Positions 11,348-25,649 of a stretch of 64,000 nucleotides of DNA are shown here, in pieces. This DNA comes from Mycteria americana (Eukaryota; Chordata; Aves; Ciconiiformes; Ciconiidae). Made by a program: the position numbers and the translations under genes. The notes below the pieces were generated by a model. The model ran no database searches. It was not told where the DNA came from and saw nothing but the letters and a program-made list of their open reading frames with translations. Positions within the stretch are counted from its first letter, which is position 1, and each line of letters begins with the position of its first letter. The stretch spans positions 90,007,062 to 90,071,061 of the forward strand of contig NC_134367.1 in NCBI RefSeq assembly GCF_035582795.1. Reading direction: 5' to 3'.

Positions 11348-14300
11348 TGTAATTAAAGACAACATCATAAAACATAGGTACCAAAAGCCCAAATCATGAA
11401 GTACAAGCAGCCTTATTTCTGGGATTTGAGGCATTGACTTTACAATCTTAATAAATAGTGCTCTTCAGAGAAGCAGCAACAGAGCTGCATTACTTTAAAA
11501 TATGCAGCTCCATCAAAATCAGAACACTTGGAGTATTAGGCTATTTTCTTCCAAAACAAAACCATAGCAAAATGGGAAGAAGCCTTTTGATAGTCCTGCG
11601 ACATCACTTCTAGCTAAAGCAAAGCCATATTTTTGTATTCTCACAACTGTTCTTGCACCGAAATTGTTGTACGGATTTGTTATTGATCTTCTAATCTTGG
11701 AGGTATGCATTTTGTTACTACTATAATTAGCGTTTGAAGCACATGAGGTGTCATACTGCTGGTGGTGCACAGGTCCTGATATTATGAGGCTTCTGTATAT
11801 GCTTCACTTCTAGTATATGTCCACATCTCTGTAAACCAGAGCCACTGAGTACACAGACAGACCTTCCTCCCCTTTCTTCCACCTCCCAGGTACGTTGTTC
11901 TTCCCTACAGGGAATACCAGCGTAAGAGCAGCCCTGCTCCCCAGGCACTGCACTTCTGACCCATACTTTGACAAGACATGGCTGAGGCATAAGGGTGTTT
12001 AATTTCCCCCCCACCACTGCAGTGCAGCCCTGTAGAGGAATTTCATTTCCAGTAGACTTGACACCTACCTAAACCTAGTAAAATGCTTTGAGACACTCTT
12101 GACTTTAAAAAAAAAAAAGTGCTAAAAAAGAGGAAAAGATCTTACTGTTATGATTTGACATGAACATGAATTAATTTCAAGCTATCCCATATTTTTTCAA
12201 TAAAAGACATACTGAAAGAATTCTGTAACTGGCTGCTATAACTTTCCTGTTGTTTCTATATCTTACTATCCTGGTGTAAATTTTATCTCTTTGATTCTTA
12301 TAACACTGCAGTTCAGAAACTGGAGAGCAGCATGACACTGCCCAATTCCTTTCCATGACACTGACATCCTGGTATTACTGGTTTTTCCCTTCCAGGTGGG
12401 TTAGCAAGAGAGGCTGGAAATCTATTTTAATAGCAGTTTTTAATTTTCCTGCAATTCATTGTTTTCATGCTGGCTGGGTAATTTAATTTGTTGTTGACCT
12501 AGTTCCAGTTATGAAAGATTAGACTATTCATTATCACAGAAGTTTTATCCTTTGGCCCTTAAAATAGACTTTTTGAAAATATATGCTATAGGTTATTAAC
12601 AAAGGTTACAATATTTTGCTTATTGAGTTCCTTGTTTCACATGAAAACATTTTGTTTCTACACAGCCTTGATGATGATTCTTTTTTAATTGTAAGGTGTA
12701 ATTACCACCAGGAAGGGCGACACTAAAATTTAGCCATGAACGAGTATTAGATCAGCATGGCACATGACGTTGTTGTCACAGATACCATGGCTTCATTGCA
12801 TGAATGTTTCCCTCCAGCAATATTGAGGCAGAAGCATCCACTGTAATTAGAGGTTTGAAACTTATGTTGTGTAATTGGTTCTGCTACGCTGCGCAGAACG
12901 AGTCCCTTTTAAAAAGTGGAAGAAGACAGAAAAGCAGGTTATATCTGAGTGATTCTTGCTAGCTCCCTGCCTGTCTTGCCGTCCCCTCTAGGTGACTGAT
13001 TCTTGCTCTCTCTTTGGCAGTCCTGGGAGGAGCAATCTGTTCTCTCAAAGATTCTTGGCAATGTGTCCGACTTCTAATAGGTTTTGGGGAGGAGCTGGAT
13101 CCAACTGACCTTGGACAAGAGGTTGCAGCTGTGAGGGCGATGGCTATGACTTTTTTGGTTCCACCTATAATGGGAATTTGCGCCGGTTCCATCAATGTGT
13201 GACTAATTTCCTGGACAGCTGAGCCAGCATAAACCTCTGCTGTAGGTAAGGAAAATTAAATTGTTACTAGTTATAAATTCCAGTGGACTTAAGGTAAGTT
13301 CAGCTTTTTTTTGACTATGCTTGACATTTGGATGCAGGTCCAAGGTATTGCTGCTTGGCCAGAAGTTTGGTGGAATCTTGGACAAATTCCCAAAGTGCCT
13401 CCGGAAGGTTTCTAAGGTGGCAAGATCCGCAGAGCAACATTCCTGGAGCTGCTCGGTGATTAATGGTGAAGTCTGTAATAACACATTCACTATAAATGTT
13501 TCTGCTGTTTTCCCTTCTAAGCGTGTATTTAGAAACAGTCCATGGAGACCTTTGTGCCATCCGTACCCACCAGAGTCCTTTGCCGTTCTGTTTGGCTGCC
13601 ATAGGGAACTATGTGAGTGTGGGAGAGAGGCAGCTGTGTTTAATAGTGAAGCTAGCTCAGCCTGGGAGAAAGCAAAAGGGCCCAGGGGAATGGGAGGGAA
13701 TAAAACTGAAAACACTGCATCTATGGCTTTTGGATTTGAACGAGAGAGAAACTCCTTGTGGGCCTTATTTGTAAGGGTCGTTTAGGGATATCCTTTATGC
13801 AATCAGTTGCTTCTAGGAGACTCATAATCAGAGCTGAAGGCCTCCTGTGTGTGCTGTATTTCCAACTCTTCATATTTTATCCCAGGTCGAACAGTATTTT
13901 TGTAGTCTCCACTAATGTGTGTATATTCTAACTAGAGTCCGAATTTTTTAATATAAAAATTTCTGTCCCTTGTGGCTATGGAGAAACAAATATTTTAAGA
14001 AACTTGAAGACTCAGAAACTACAAGTTATATATAAAAAGCCTCATCTTCACTAGATTTGTTTGATTGTTTTTACTACCTGTTCATTGTATTTGAATATTT
14101 CAGGGTCAGTATTTATTGTCCATTACAGTGTACATAGATATTACTTATTTATATCCATACAATAGTGTTAAATCACTTAGCCAGCAAAACAGATATTGCA
14201 AAGATTAGGAGGTTATTAAGATGTCTTGCATCAAGTGCTAACCCCAGAGTCCTTAGGAGATCCTCCAAGTGTTACCTGAGGAAGATAAATGCCATGCACA

Positions 14301-17300
14301 CTTTTTAGTTATTTGCAAGCAAAAATTTGTACTTGCAATTTTTGAAAGACACTTGTGCAGAATCAAAATGAATTCTTGGTAATATGTTGCCACATCAAAC
14401 TGAGGAGATGTCCTCTCCCTCCTTGTCCATCAGTAAAATGCGAGTAACTGGGTGAGGTCATGTGGGCCATGTTCTGTCTGCAAATGTGGCACTTCCAGGT
14501 GCACCGGAGAGAATGCAAAGAGGAAGCAAATTAGAAGAGGACACAAGTGGAGGCTGGAGACAGAGGGAATGAGCTCTGGGCACAGCTTGATGGCTTCCAG
14601 GAACTGGAGGAAGACAGAGGGAAAAGCTAGAGACAATCTCGTTTAAGCCAGAGGCCAGATATAATAGTGCCTTCTCATTGTGTTTAGTCTAGTTGTGTGT
14701 ACACCTTCAGTCTTATTTTTTGGCAGAAATTATTATTTCACTTTCCTTCCTTCCCTCTGCTGTCCCTTCAAGAGAGAGAAAACAGGGCATGTGTGTGGGC
14801 TGATGATTTGCGAGCAGAGAGTATTGAGAACTCCTACAAAATGAAATTTAACCATAGTCTCTGAGAACGCTGATAAGCAGACACCTCAAAACCAAACAAG
14901 CATCCAGATTTTTATTTAAAAACAAATGTTGACCTCTGTGCAGCAAGTATTTTCCAGACTGCTGCTTCAAAAATAGAACCTTTTACATGGTTTGCCCTTC
15001 TTTGGATTTTTCCTATTCCCTCCCTACTTACATCAAAAGAAATAACAACAGCTCTGCAGTCCAGACCTTAAAGACGGAAAGCTATCCTAAATAGGACAGA
15101 GCACATAGGTGCAGTCCACACACCAACGTCAGTAGAATACATAAAGGGTAAATCGTCAAAAATCAAGGGCAGCACAAGCGAGCGGTGCCACCTGATGGCT
15201 TTGTGGCAGCTGGGCTCAGCTCTCGGGTGCCGGAGGCCGTGTCCCCCGAGATCATCGTCCTGGGGGGGCTGTGCAAGCGAGAGGAGATGTCTTGTATTCA
15301 ATAACGCAGACCGATGGCTGCAGCTGAAACAAAACTGCTTGAAGTACCGATATTCTGTGTTTCTGTCTGCGTATGTTACAAATCGGTCACATAAAAATAC
15401 AGGAAAGGATTGAAGTGTTAATGAGAGGAAAATAAGTCCACATCGTGTGGCTGTAATAGCTGACAACAGCACAAGTCTGTTCCTCAGACCTAGGCAATGC
15501 TTAGTGATTTCGCTGCTCTGGCTGATTTCAGTGCACAACCATGCAATGGTCAATTTATCTCATTAATGTTTGGGAGTAAATTTCAGATTATTTGTACTGT
15601 TCTCTGAACCAGACATGCAGGTTTAGCATCTGCTTTTAACTGGTAATTCTGATAAGCATCTATGGCCTGTTTTCAGGTGGCTTACATGCTTAAATCCTAA
15701 TGAGTTATTTTTAACCTAAAATGTCCTAGTTTCAGATTCAGCTTCACCTGCTGGATCTTGTTATTTATTCCTATAAAGAAGATTGGTCATTTTTCATAAG
15801 AAGTCAAATGCCGGTATGTTTTATAAAAAAAAATTAAAGGGCAAGAAGGACAACCAGAGCTTTTAATATTTACCACGGGTCTGGAACCATTATAAGACAT
15901 AGAGAGTGATCATTAGAAATAACCTTTCTTCTGTGGGCGCAGGTACTGCTGTTAGGTATGCAATGAAATGTAAGGGCACTCTGTCTCCAGGCCCATTAAA
16001 GAGCCTTTGGTGGTGCTACACCAGCACTTACTTCGTTTTAGTTTTTTAAGAAGGCCCTGGCATGCTGCCATTAACTTGGTTTTATGCCTCTCTTGTAGCC
16101 GCAGGCCAGATGGTTTCAGCACTATATGCCTCCTCTGATGCGGAATCTGACCACGGTGCTCCAAATTACTTGTAAGGTACCTTTCATTCCACATGCTATA
16201 TTTCTTGTTATGTATCACAGTGCATTCAGCGTTGGTCATTTCAGCTACAAAACATTATTCTCCTTGGACGCCTCAATTACCAGCTAGATTTGTAGGACAG
16301 GATAGAGCAACTGCTTTGAAAAGTTCCATTCAAACGCTTAGTGCATGATCAAATGGTAAACTAGCCTGGGAGGTGGAGAGAGAGTGCAGTGGTTTCTACT
16401 ACCACGGCCTTTGGGTGCTTCCTCTCCTTCTCAGATCTTTTGTAAAAACAAGTGGACAAACCTCCTGTTGGTGAGCCTGTGACGAGCCTGATGTGGTGGG
16501 CAGGGAAATATTGCTGCTCGGTAATGTTAAATGCAAAGCTCCAGTTCTTCATTCTCTTCCTCATTTGGGTAAATTAACTTCCTCTACAGCTTTCAGTCAT
16601 CCTTGGCCGATGGGATAACAACCTCTCACCCTGCTCTGGTTAACTTTATGGCTGCTGTCATGCCCACTCCTACATGTGTACCTGGATTTGAGAACTCCGG
16701 AAATGAAGTCCAGGCAGGGCAGTGTGAGGACAGGAACTGTGAGGGAACTACTTCTCTGCTCTACCCAGAAGGGGGTAGGACTGTAAAAGGTTGTTAGTGG
16801 CACATATCTAGGAGACAGGGATTTTTTTGGTGGCACAGGAAACTTGCAAAAGGATGAATACATGAGTAGAAGTTAATTTGTGGTGGTGGCTAAACAATGC
16901 AACAAAATGCGGTCCCATGAGCACAGCAGAATTGATAACGAGCAAGAGAACAGCAATGGCAGGAAACAGTAATGCTGGTGTCCACAGCTTGCTGTAGCAG
17001 GAGTGCCTAGACAAGAGGTTACAACCAAGACAAGGGGTCCCGTATGCTACAGAGACAGGTGAAGTAAACTGTGTACAACCTCACAGCAAATCACCCGTAG
17101 AGCTGGAGGACACACTTAGGATGACCACAAGACAGCTGAGTGTTGCTTTGATAGAAGTATTCCTTTTTTCCTCACAATTGTGGGGAAAAACATAGGCAGA
17201 TGTGTGTGCCTGTATGAAGGAGCTGGGGCAACACTTTGTAGCTCCACCATGAGATTGGTGTGCTTCTGGTTTAGGATTCCCCACTCCCAAATGCCACTGG

Positions 17301-20300
17301 TGGCATTTGCTCTGGCTTTGCCCAGGCGCAATAGTCTATACTCAGAATTGGTGAATCTACCTTAAGCTCATTGCATACAAAAAGGTCCCTTCCATTCCTC
17401 ATTCCAGGAGGAAATAATTAAACTGGCAGGCAGAGAATTGTCATCAGAATGGACATACATGTCTCAAGCCGCATGTTCCATGACAATTTTTTGAATGTCT
17501 ATTTTAGTTTTTAAAAAATTTAACTTTAAAAATTGAACAATTTTAAACATTTTTTAAAGTTTGGAAAGGGGATGTTATTGGGGGAGGACCACGAATCCTG
17601 AGACTTAAATAAATTGTACAATCTCCTTTTTAGGCTTACAGTGGCCATGTATGAGAGTTCAGATGTCATGTAGAAAATAGAGCAGGCCGAATTTTCAAAA
17701 AAGGTAGTGATTCACCCATTGACTTATTCGTTAAGATATCAAGTGAAGTGATCTGTATGCCAGCCTTACTTCTGGCAGTTGTTTTGCATTCATGATGGCA
17801 AAAGCCCTGACCGCACTCCCTTCTGTGTTTTAGAAAATATTTATGTTACCTGCAGTAGGACGTTATAGAAGCCTGCTGCTTTTGTTTTGCAAGTGCTTTG
17901 GAAACAGTCTAGTTTCAATTTGTCTCTAACACCATTAAAACTGCATTTGTTCTTTTTTACTTTTCTGGCAACTTCTGAAAAGAAGAACTTAGCTTTGTGA
18001 AGCAGAATTGACATGAACTGTTACAGGACAGGTACAAAGATCCTTTGCCCGTTTGTTTTAAAAGTATTTGGCTTTGAATTTAGCTATCCAGTCAATAGGT
18101 ATATGGTAGCTGGTAGTGACCTCCGAGTGTAGAAAACCACCACAACTCACTAGAGGGAGCTCAGACACAGTTTCTGAGCCTAGCAAGGAGCTACTATACC
18201 TCACCCTGTTACTTGCCCTGTGTTTTGTCGGTAAATCTCTCCCGCTGATTAACTTACAGTTTCTGTGTGTGCAGCTACGTAGCCTGCATTATGAGAAGTA
18301 CACCGAGCTTTCAATTGAAGATAATTTTCAAATCAATACTGAACTGGGGCAGGGAGGATTCAAACTTTAATTTGTTTGTCAGCATTGGTAGATATTACTA
18401 GAATACTTTTTTCCAGATCATAAACATGGGTCAGAAGAGGTTTGTTTCCCCTCCTGCCTGCCTCTTCCCTCCTAGTGCATTCCGTCCCCTTCATTAGATC
18501 CTCAGATCCACGTACTGACATCCTTCTGCTGCATGTCCCGCTCCTGCAAACCGGTGAATCTACCTCAGATGCTCTACTTTCCTGTCTGAGTAACGGACCT
18601 CACTCAGATCCCAACCTTTCGCCTCTGCCCATCTGCTGCGTGCCCCCGACCCAATCCACTCGCCTACCTAAAGCACATTCGGTTTCACCAATACCCTGTG
18701 CTTTATCTTATTCTTTCCCCTTATCTTTCCTTGTTCCACCATCCTGAGCTGCAAGTGCAGGTTCAGGCACCACCTGGGTTGGTGCTGGAGGCATTTTGAG
18801 AGGAGCGGTTGGATGCACTAGGTACAGCAGTGAGGTTCTGTTGACTGGCTGTAATTGCTGTTGTGAAAGTGTTTGTCTAATGTTCAGGAAGTGATTAATA
18901 AGTGAAGACCTTTATAAATGTGCTTTCCTTGTGGGCAGGTAGTTATATGCCGTCAGGCATTCCTCCCCACATCACACAGTCGCTGTTCACGTGGAGGCAT
19001 TTGTTCTTGTTCAGACAAGAGTCGGCACACAGCAACTTGGAATCCACTACTGCTGCCACGTAAGCTAATTTGTCCTTCAAAAAACACTTGTAAAAATGTT
19101 TGTGTGCCACACCTCGGGAGCCTTTTTGCTGGAGAACAGTAAAATACTAGTATGAGTTAGAAAAATCATTCAAACCACCTAGGACAGTCTTAGGCACTCT
19201 GCTAAAGGGGAGGTGCTACAGGGGGAGGTCAAAGAAGAACACACTGGGGCCTTTTACCCTTATCGCCCTGCACATGTTCAGCGACATAGTGAAAATGGTT
19301 AATACGGTCAACTCACTATTTCGTATGAGTCGAGCAAGCTTTGGTAGGTGACAAGTAAGATGGTGTACTAAAGTAAAGCCTTGAAGAACTGATTCTCAGT
19401 CCAGGTTAGACACCTTGATGCTATCCCAGAAATTCAGAAAAGTGGGAGAGAATTGTCTGTGTTGGTAAGTGAGGCTCTGTCCTGACACAAACCGATGCGG
19501 GGCTCTCTACACAGGCCTTGCAAAGAGTCACCTGGGGTGTTGGAGGTATGTCAAAGAACGTGGCAAAATGTGCGGCACTGCAGATATTCCCCATGTTGTA
19601 GGGCCATTTGGTTCTTTCGTATTTCTCAAAGTTCAGTTACTGGCCCTGCACGCTGCTGAGCAGGCCAGCTCTATAAAATGAGGGGAATTTGCTGTCTCTG
19701 CATTACATTCTGTGTTTTTATTCTTTCCATCCTCACTGTAAATGCTACATGTGCTGACTGCTCAGCTCTAAACTCAGTCCTGAGGCAAGACAGTGATCTG
19801 AAAGCTAAACTTCTGCTTTCTACAGAATGAACAAAAGGATATAGTTGCTCATGCTTGTGGCAATTCTCAGAAAACCTCCTTGATGAGATGTATTTGTCAG
19901 CAGCAGATTTTGGAAAATGTGCCCCATTCCAACATTACAGATACTAGAGATCTTTTAGGATCTTTCCTATGAGGAAGATGGAAGACATCTTGCCTTTGTT
20001 CATATTAGACAGATCTAAATTCAATTGCAGCTATCCTGTGAGAAGCTCAGTTAGGGGCTATTGAATTGTAGCTACATGGGAGACATAGAAGAAGCAGCTT
20101 TGAAGTGTTGCTTCTCGCCTGTATTTCAGCACAGAAACACCTCTGCAGGGTATGGTGGCTGAGGGCACCGGACATTTGGCATTCTGCTCTCACCCCCAAA
20201 ACTCTGCAGCAATTCTCCTGCAGAAAACATCCACAGAGCAAGAGCAGCTGCACAAAACTAAATGGTGTGCTCTCTTTTCCCACTTTCTTTCACAGGAGCA

Positions 20301-22594
20301 AGAGGGAGAAAAGCTCCACCACTGCACCATTTCTTCTCCCCTTATCAGGAATTCCCTTCCCTTCAGTCTCTGACAGTTCATGAGGATGTAGCATTAGTGA
20401 AAGAGGGTGGCTTCAAGGGAAGTTACGATGGCGCAAAGATTTTAAAACTGCTATAGGGTTAGAAGGGATTGCTATGTGCTCTGCTTGCAGAATGTGAGGC
20501 GGGGGGGTGTTTTGCACTGAGCTGCTATAGTTTCTGGGATGAAGATCAGAGTTTTGTGAAGGACCATCCTTCCTAACCCTTACGGTAAAGGAAACAGGTG
20601 CAGTGGATAGATGGCCTCACACAGGAGGTAGTTCTACTACCCAGAACTACCTGTTCAAGGTAGTACTGGGAAAAAGAAAAGTCTTTGGAGGTCAAAAGAT
20701 GGAATATATTATCAATTCAAAGACAGCTACAAGGGTTTTGAGAACAGTAATATCTGTGTAGTTCAGCTGTGATTTGTAAATGTGACAAAAATGAGTGGTC
20801 ATGATTTTGCCAATGTGTAAAACTGGACAATCTGAGAGTCCTTCTTTGCGTGTGAACAGACAGTATACAACATGAAAGAAGAAAAGTACTTGTGGATACT
20901 TTGCATGAACACTGACAGAGCATTCAAATGCACTGAACAGAGGCACCTGGGTGTGGGGCCAGGCCTTGGCTGGCCCCCAAGAAGTTCCGTAGGCAACTGA
21001 AGTTGGCAGAGTACAGAGAATAACATCGAGGAACTGTTTTTGCCTGCAAGCAGTTTTAGCTAATTAGAGCATATAGATATTTTCCCTTTATAATGACCTT
21101 GCTTAAATAAGACACAAGGAATATTTTAAGAACTATTAGACTCTGTTGTTATATTCACAACGTAATTGAGGGAAAGGTGACTAGAGAATTTTACAATTCA
21201 GTCTAATACCGAACACTGCAGACAGTAAAGAACAGGCGATCTATCTAGCCATCCGCTTACTCTTGCTGCAATGTATGGCTTCCTCAGAGTTAACGTTCTG
21301 GTGCTTTGTCCCACCTACGTACACACTCAGTTTCACATGTCCTGTCCATTGGCACTCATCAAATCACTGGTCTCATTCTCCTATCGACACCTCCCGCGCT
21401 GTGAGGAACGGGTTGTTCTGGTCACTCTGTCAGCCACATTTGCTCAGGTGCACACCTCTTTTTGTATTCCAAGTCCTTCACCCTCCATCCCTAGAATCCT
21501 ACATCCTCAGATATTTGCAAAGCGTTATCATGCCTCTGTAGCTATTTTTAGCTTATAATATATACCTTGAACTTTGGATTTTTCCTGGAAGGTGTCTCCG
21601 TTCCTACTCCTGGATAATTCATTACTCCTGGATGATTTTCTTGGAACTGTCTGCACTTTGTCAGTCTGTTCATTGTAGTGAAGTGGCTGAACCGGAATGC
21701 AATGTTTTAAATGAGACTTTCAAATGGAGACAGATTTTTACTTCCTCCTATGCAATCTGATGCTTCTACATTGCTCATATCTCCCACATTTGCCATCCAC
21801 TGGGCAAAACATTTATCCCTGTTTCTTTTAGCATAGCTGTACTCCAGGTTTTAACTTCTCCAGTATAGATTAGTTTGCGTTTTCTGAATCCTTTCACTTT
21901 TAATTTCTTAGCTGCCTTTAAGTTATTTCTCTGCAACCATGGGAGAAAGTTTCAAATCTTTAATTGTTGTCATCAAAATGACTACTGAGCTGTGAGGTAG
22001 GGCAGAGCCCTGCAGAACCCAGCAAGAGCACTCTGGCATTTAACTCTTTATGTCTTCAGGTACTGTGCAGCCACTTTTATTATAGAGCATTCTAATGCAA
22101 CATTCATTATTATTTAGTGTCATCAGAAAAATGTGCTCTTCCCCTACACTTTCTTGTTTGTTCTCCATCTGCCGAAAAAACTGTACATTTAACAGTCTTT
22201 TCATACCTGTAAGTGTTTCAAGTTCAGTGTGAGAAGCGACAACTGCAGTAAATATTGAATGAAGAGACTGAACTCCAGTGGCAATCAAAAGCTTTGACCT
22301 CTGCCGTACTTCTACGGGTCAATGGTGCCTTCATTTCTTCTTTTAAGAGATTGTTTAGAGTTGTGTGTGAATGGGAATGTGTATACAGCTTATGAAAAAA
22401 AAAAAAAGGCTGGGATCCCCAGGTGCCATAGGCTGCCATCTGTTGCTTTGTAATCTCCCAACTTAGAAATAAGCAAAATAAGTGAAAATAACTTTGCTCA
22501 TTTATTATTTTTATTTGGCCGAATACATATTTAATTGAATACATATATGTATACTACATACATATTACATATGTGTATGTATACACATATATTA
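11348..22594. other. Intergenic DNA with scattered unrecognised open frames
   Basis: No gene is supported. The densest cluster of open frames is 13,014–13,785, with overlapping frames of 154 and 92 codons (+) and 170 and 95 codons (-). None shows a known motif. Around 15,190–15,260 the DNA becomes locally GC-rich and CpG-containing, inside a 161-codon - strand frame with no family resemblance. 18,440–18,750 is pyrimidine-rich. 22,524–22,590 is a TA/TG-rich simple-sequence tract just before a CR1 insertion. Confidence 0.5.
20626..20652. repeat. Perfect 10-bp inverted repeat with 7-base loop
   Basis: AGGTAGTTCT (20,626–20,635) is followed by ACTACCC and then its exact reverse complement AGAACTACCT (20,643–20,652). 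No terminator or miRNA-like context is evident, so it is listed as a structure only. Confidence 0.7.
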
Positions 22595-23356
22595 AGATGG
22601 TCCTACACTTGGGCCACAACAAGCCCATGCAACGCTACAGGCTTGGGGCAGAGTGGCTGGAAAGCTGCCTGGCAGAAAAGGACCTGGGGGTGTTGGTTGA
22701 CAGCCGCCTGAATATGAGCCAGCAGTGTGCCCGGGTGGCCAAGAAAGCCAATGGCATCCTGGCTTGTATGAGAAATGGCCAGCAGGACTAGGGAAGTGAT
22801 CGTGCCCCTGTACTCGGCACTGGTGAGGCTGCACCTCGAATCCTGTGTTCAGTTTTGGGCCCCTCACTACAAGAGAGACATTGAGGGACTGGAGCGAGTC
22901 CAGAGAAGGGCAACGAAGCTGGTGAAGGGTCTGGAGCAGAAGTCTGATGAGGAGCGGCTGAGGGAACTGGGACTGTTTAGCCTGGAGAAAAGGAGGCTGA
23001 GGGGAGACCTTATCGCTCTCTACAACTACCTGAAAGGAGGTTGTGGCGAGGCGGGTGTTGGTCTCTTCTCCCAGGTAGCAAGCGATAGGACAAGAGGAAA
23101 TGGCCTCAAGTTGCGCCAGGTGAGGTTTAGATTGCATATTAGGCAAAATTTCTACACTGAAAGGGTTATGAAGCATTGGAAGAAGCTGCCCAGGGCAGCG
23201 GTTGAGTCACCGTCCCTGGAGGTATTTAAAAGACGTGTAGATGTGGTGCTTAGGGACACGGTTTAGTGGTGGACTTGGCAGTGTTCGGCTTATGTTTGGA
23301 CTCAATGATCTTAGGGGTCTTTTCCAACCTAAATGATTCTATGATTCTGTGATTTT
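22595..23356 (+). mobile_element. CR1 LINE, 5'-truncated 3' end of ORF2 plus 3' tail
   Basis: This is the C-terminus of the CR1 ORF2 reverse transcriptase followed by its short 3' UTR. Recognisable blocks are [66 protein letters not shown] and [18 protein letters not shown]. The tail carries the CR1 terminal octamers ATGATTCT (23,333–23,348). The reading frame shifts near 22,775–22,791, so the ORF is not intact. The high similarity to the consensus I remember suggests a younger copy than the other two CR1 pieces here. The insertion sits beside a TA/TG-rich tract. Confidence 0.93.
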
Positions 23357-25649
23357 AATTTTTTTCCAAAAAGATTAGGTGATATTTTAATTTTAAAATA
23401 AAATAAAAACAAAATAAATAAAGCATTACTGAACTGCCACATGTGGCAAGCAACTCTCTGATGGATTCTCTGCACTTTTTAATTTCAAGCTCCTCTTTTT
23501 TGTCCCAGTCTAAATGGTTTGGCTTATTACAAATTCTTAAGTTCTCTATGGGGTGGCTTTTTGGAGCCTTTTGCCTCTTGATCATAAAGTAATATTCTGC
23601 ATAAATTAAGGATAAGATACACCGTGGCACTAAAACCGTGGGCTTTGTTCCAGAAACATTTGTTCTCACGGTCTTACAGTATTGAGTAACTGTAGCAGGT
23701 ACACAAATGCCTGCCTTTTTTTTTTTTAATCCCTTATATACTCACCCATATAATTCTTCATACCCTGCAGTGAATTATCCATGCATTGTTAAGCAACTTT
23801 ATTTCCCAACATCTCTGCCTACACTTATGCTCTATTTTTCTTGTGTTCTGTAGTAACTTTTGCACTGATGCAAGCCAGTGATCTTATTTCATCCCTTGGG
23901 GTACAAGACAATTACCATGTTGTGTTTAAAATTACTGCCTTCATACAGAATTGTGCAATTGACATCATATTGCACCCTTTCTGCTACCTTACTATTAATT
24001 AAAAAGTAGTCATGGAACAACAGCTGCGTTTCCACTCTAATAAACAAAAAGTACCCTAAAGTTATAAATGAGTATAAAAAACTTTACCACAAAGATTGGT
24101 GTCCAAGAAATATACAAATATTGATAGGAAGGATTTTATCAGAACACCTACTGTACGAAATGAAGGGACATACAAGTGTTCTTACAAATGCTTACACAGA
24201 TTCCTCAGATCCTGCCAGAGGCTCCAGGTGGAACAGGAGAATCTAGCAAAGGGAGGCATGCCCCTTTTTATTTAAGGAATTTGAACAGATATGGCTTGTG
24301 TGTGTGCGCGCATGCGCTTGTGTGCTTCTCTGACCCAAAGAAATTGGCAGGGACCTGTAGCAATTGAAGTTATTTTAGACTGAGGCAGTCTGGCTAAATG
24401 AGGCTTTAAATGAAGTACTGAAATCTTTAAGTATCTGTTTGCAGATACACATGGAAAAAAAGAAGCACCTTCAAATCTGAAAAACAAGATTTTAAAATAA
24501 ACAGCAACCTATTTTTGGGAGCTTCTAAAGCTGACTCAGGTGGGAACCTCCTTTGCAGAGCTGCACTTGGCAGCAGATCTGGCATTTCTTGTCTTCCTAT
24601 TGGACAAGGAAAAACTGTAAATCATCCTACTGCTTTCCCACAGAATAATTTTTGCAGTCCTGCGTTGGCGACACTAACTAGGGAGACAGGTTAACCTTTG
24701 CCTTTAGTCAAGACTGCTGTAAGCCCTCCAGTTAAAATCAGAGCCTTGACATTGCCTTGATGTTGGCTATTTTGAAACCTACCTGTCTACTTGTTAGTTT
24801 CACAGGCAGGAATGTAAACTGGCTTAGAGACTTTGCTTTTTATTCTTTTTTGACCCAGTGAGCTGGAGTGAAACTGGAGATGTCTGCAAACAGAACTCTG
24901 CCACTTGCCAACCACAGGTCTCTCTCGAGACAAAATGAGTTGGAGCTAGCATAATGATATTTATGTAAGAATACAGAGTAAGAATACAAAGTAAGAATAA
25001 TTCTCTTACTTTGAGAATTGGTGGCAGAAGAGAAACATTGAGCATAAAGGAGAGTAGCTAAGAGGAGTTCAATAGTATTATGAGCACAGCTGGAAATTAT
25101 CCCAGTGTGTAGGAAGGACAGGAAGGTAGTAAGAGACCAGCTTGACTAATGAGATGTTCAGTGACCTCAAATACAAGAAACTGGTTTTGCAGGGTTGCTC
25201 TGTAAATCAGATCAACAAAATGATCTGGATTTAAAAAAAACCACAAAACCCGTCTTTGTCCTTCCCTCCCCCACTCTTTGTTTTTTGTTAGACTGAGTTG
25301 TTTCACTGATACAGCTGATGATAGTGTAGGCCCACAAACAACTGCATCAGCACTACTCAAGGAGCTGATGCTGATGCTTAGAGGTGGGGATCTCCTGCTG
25401 CCTCGGAGATGGGATGTTTAGAATGTATTCAGAAAGGACATCAATCTACAGTATAAATCTGAGAGGGGAAAAGACTGGCTAGGCAGCAGTGATTTGAAAA
25501 AGCCTCTGAGGTGGAACAGATCATGAGCTGCAGGTGCATCAACAGTGTGACACTTGCAAAAAAAAAAGGCAAATGTTTGCGGCATGAAGAAACAGGGGTA
25601 AATACTGGCACATCACATAACCTTCTCAGTTGATTTAGCACTGACAATG
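23357..25649. other. Intergenic DNA, no supported gene
   Basis: This stretch holds poly-A/T runs, a TG/CG-alternating tract near 24,298–24,320 and a small hairpin near 25.0 kb. The open frames are short and have no recognisable content. Confidence 0.5.
24965..25013. repeat. Short tandem GTAAGAATACA units ending in a 9-bp hairpin
   Basis: Three imperfect ~13-base units containing GTAAGAATA run into a perfect inverted repeat. CAAAGTAAG (24,987–24,995) pairs with CTTACTTTG (25,005–25,013) across a 9-base loop. This is a simple structural repeat with no assigned role. Confidence 0.6.

Noticed and set aside
15068-15553. 161-codon - strand frame with a GC-rich core
   Set aside because: No motif, splice context or resemblance to a known protein. 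The GC-rich part is only about 70 bases.
22592-23176. 194-codon - strand frame
   Set aside because: It is antisense to the CR1 ORF2 coding region and is a shadow.
24308-24317. GCGCATGCGC, an exact NRF1-type site
   Set aside because: It sits in a TG/CG alternating tract in AT-rich intergenic DNA with no promoter features.
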